From positions 1 through 5,800 of the forward strand of contig JAOUGG010000202.1 in NCBI GenBank assembly GCA_029857855.1: DNA of 5,800 nucleotides, read 5' to 3'. Under the pieces are notes generated by a model. It worked only from the letters and a program-made list of their open reading frames with translations, ran no database searches and was not told the origin of the DNA. This document shows positions 4,260-5,800 of the stretch, piece after piece. Source of the stretch: Acidimicrobiia bacterium (GTDB lineage Bacteria; Actinomycetota; Acidimicrobiia; Acidimicrobiales; SZUA-35). The position numbers and the translations under genes were made by a program. Numbering within the stretch: the first letter of the stretch is position 1; each line of letters begins with the position of its first letter.

Positions 4260-5800
4260 GTGATTCTGATCGACGCAGTGGGTCTGACTGTGGCCCGCCC
4301 CGACCGTGATCTCTTCCGTGACGTGTCGATCACCGTCAACTCCGGCGACCGCATCGGGTTCGTCGGCATCAACGGAACCGGCAAATCGACGCTGCTGCGC
4401 GTGCTCGCCGGTCAGCAGCTTCCCGACTCGGGCGAGGTCCGACGAGGTCGGGGCGTGTCGATCGCCGTGCTCGACCAGGAGGCGCCGCTGCCGCCGGGCA
4501 CCGTGCGCAACGCCGTGGCCACCGGCTTCGGGGCCTCCGACCACTCGCCGGGCGGCGACACGGCTCCGGTGACCGAGTGGGAGGGGGAGGCGGTGCTCGA
4601 TCGGCTCGGAATGGGCAACCACCTCGACCGGGCCACCGACGAGTTGTCGGGCGGTGAACGGAAACGGGTGGCGCTGGCCAGGGCCCTGGTCCACCGGAGC
4701 GACCTCCTGGTTCTCGACGAACCGACCAACCACCTCGACCTCGATTCGATCGAGTGGTTGCAGCAACGGCTGCAATCCCATCAGGGTGGGTTGCTCCTCG
4801 TCACCCACGACCGCCACCTGCTCGACGCACTGACGACCCGGATGGTGGAACTCGACCGGGGTGGCGCCTTCGTCCACAACGGCTCCTACGCGGACTACCT
4901 CGATGCCAAGCAGCAACGGGAGGTCGACGCCGCGGCAAGCGAGGCCGTCCGTCGAAACCTGGCCCGTCAGGAACTGGCGTGGCTGCGACGTGGTGCGCCC
5001 GCCCGCACATCGAAGCCGAAGGCCCGCATCGAGCGTGCCGTGGCGCTGGTCGACGGCCGCCCACAGGGTCCGGCGCGGGCCGGCAACCTGCATCTCGAAT
5101 TCGGTACCCCCCGGTTGGGTGATGTGGTCATCGAGCTGGAGGGGGTGACCGTGGCCGACCCCCTCGGGCGTCCGGTCATCAGCGGTCTCGACCTTCGGCT
5201 CGACCCCCGCGAACGCCTCGGGGTCGTCGGTCCAAACGGTGCGGGGAAGACATCGCTGCTCGATGTCCTCGCCGGGCGTCGGCCTCCGCTCGACGGTTCG
5301 GTCACCGTCGGGACGACGGCCGAGATCGCCTATTACAGCCAGCTCGGCGCCGATCTCGACCCGGACGCCCGGGTCCGGGAGGTGGTGGCCGGTCCTCATC
5401 GTCAGCCCGATTGGACCGACGCCCGGTTGCTCGAGGCCTTCTGGTTCGACGCCGACGCTCAGTGGGCCCAGGTGTCGACCCTGTCGGGCGGGGAGCGGCG
5501 CCGGCTGCAGCTTATGCAGGTGCTGGCCCGGCGGCCGAACGTGCTGCTGCTCGACGAACCCACGAACGATCTGGACCTGGAGACGCTGCGGGCACTCGAG
5601 GACTTTCTCGAGGATTGGCCGGGGGCCGTGGTCGTCGTCAGCCACGATCGCGCATTCCTCGAACGTGTGGTTGCCGACGCCCTGATCGTCGACGGCTCGG
5701 GTGGCGCTCGCCGCTGGCCCGGTGGCTTCGGGGCCTGGGATGCCGAGCGCCGGGCGGCAATGTCGGCGGGACGGTCCCTTCGGAGCCTGCCTGATGGAAC
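4260..5800 (+). CDS. ABC-F family ATPase, Uup-like (3' end beyond window)
   Basis: The gene encodes two tandem ABC ATPase domains with no membrane domain, the hallmark of ABC-F proteins, which act on ribosomes or nascent-chain problems rather than transport. 513 codons are visible, with no stop before the edge. NBD1 has Walker A GINGTGKST (36-44), a Q-loop glutamine (Q73), signature LSGGE (129-133), Walker B with LDEPTNHLD (152-160) and H-loop H183. NBD2 has Walker A GPNGAGKTS (324-332), Q361, signature LSGGE (408-412), Walker B with LDEPTNDLD (431-439) and H462. Both catalytic glutamates (E154, E433) are present. The linker carries NGSYADYL (207-214) and ELAWLRRGAPAR (238-249), the pattern of Uup-type proteins, which also usually have a C-terminal coiled-coil extension; here it would lie outside the window. 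GTG 4260 is chosen because homology begins at once (ILIDAVGLTVA). No Shine-Dalgarno is visible. The gene is divergent from the SGNH gene. Resistance-type ABC-F activity is less likely given the Uup-like linker. Confidence 0.93.
   Translation, partial: MILIDAVGLTVARPDRDLFRDVSITVNSGDRIGFVGINGTGKSTLLRVLAGQQLPDSGEVRRGRGVSIAVLDQEAPLPPGTVRNAVATGFGASDHSPGGDTAPVTEWEGEAVLDRLGMGNHLDRATDELSGGERKRVALARALVHRSDLLVLDEPTNHLDLDSIEWLQQRLQSHQGGLLLVTHDRHLLDALTTRMVELDRGGAFVHNGSYADYLDAKQQREVDAAASEAVRRNLARQELAWLRRGAPARTSKPKARIERAVALVDGRPQGPARAGNLHLEFGTPRLGDVVIELEGVTVADPLGRPVISGLDLRLDPRERLGVVGPNGAGKTSLLDVLAGRRPPLDGSVTVGTTAEIAYYSQLGADLDPDARVREVVAGPHRQPDWTDARLLEAFWFDADAQWAQVSTLSGGERRRLQLMQVLARRPNVLLLDEPTNDLDLETLRALEDFLEDWPGAVVVVSHDRAFLERVVADALIVDGSGGARRWPGGFGAWDAERRAAMSAGRSLRSLPDG

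Noticed and set aside
4203..5645. A 480-codon open frame on the minus strand.
   Set aside because: It lies entirely antisense to the ABC-F gene, whose two Walker A, signature and Walker B sets fix the coding strand. The minus product has no recognisable domain.

Overview
The window looks like chromosomal DNA from a high-GC actinobacterium. The evidence is strong G/C bias at third codon positions, GTG/TTG starts, and a DUF3097 gene, a family found mainly in Actinobacteria. An Acidimicrobiia-like host is plausible, but no marker here fixes the genus. No rRNA, tRNA, CRISPR array, insertion sequence or integrase was seen.

Layout. 1-179: upstream region, with only a doubtful partial leftward reading frame at the edge. 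180-1796 (+): a membrane-anchored GGDEF-EAL protein for cyclic di-GMP turnover, with both catalytic motif sets intact. 1797-2507: about 700 bases with no intact gene but recognisable gene debris. This is the C-terminal half of an ASCH-domain protein starting right behind the GGDEF-EAL stop, then the C-terminal end of an antitoxin-like frame overlapping the N-terminal half of a MazF-type toxin. 2508-4142 (-): two leftward genes 6 bp apart, an SGNH/GDSL hydrolase followed by DUF3097, very likely one operon. 4143-4259: a short divergent intergenic region with a nested, nearly concentric inverted repeat and a TANNNT -10-like element placed for leaderless transcription of the next gene. 4260-5800 (+): an ABC-F ATPase of Uup type, cut by the window end.

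The intact genes show no obvious shared pathway: second-messenger signalling, ester hydrolysis, an uncharacterised conserved protein, and a ribosome-associated ATPase. The most unusual part is the debris between 1797 and 2507. It reads as the wreck of an accessory segment (ASCH plus mazEF-like toxin-antitoxin) whose edges lie flush against the 3' ends of two converging intact genes. I do not see a convincing intact, undescribed multi-gene system. The best leads are this remnant, the nested palindrome with its possible leaderless promoter, and the SGNH-DUF3097 pairing.
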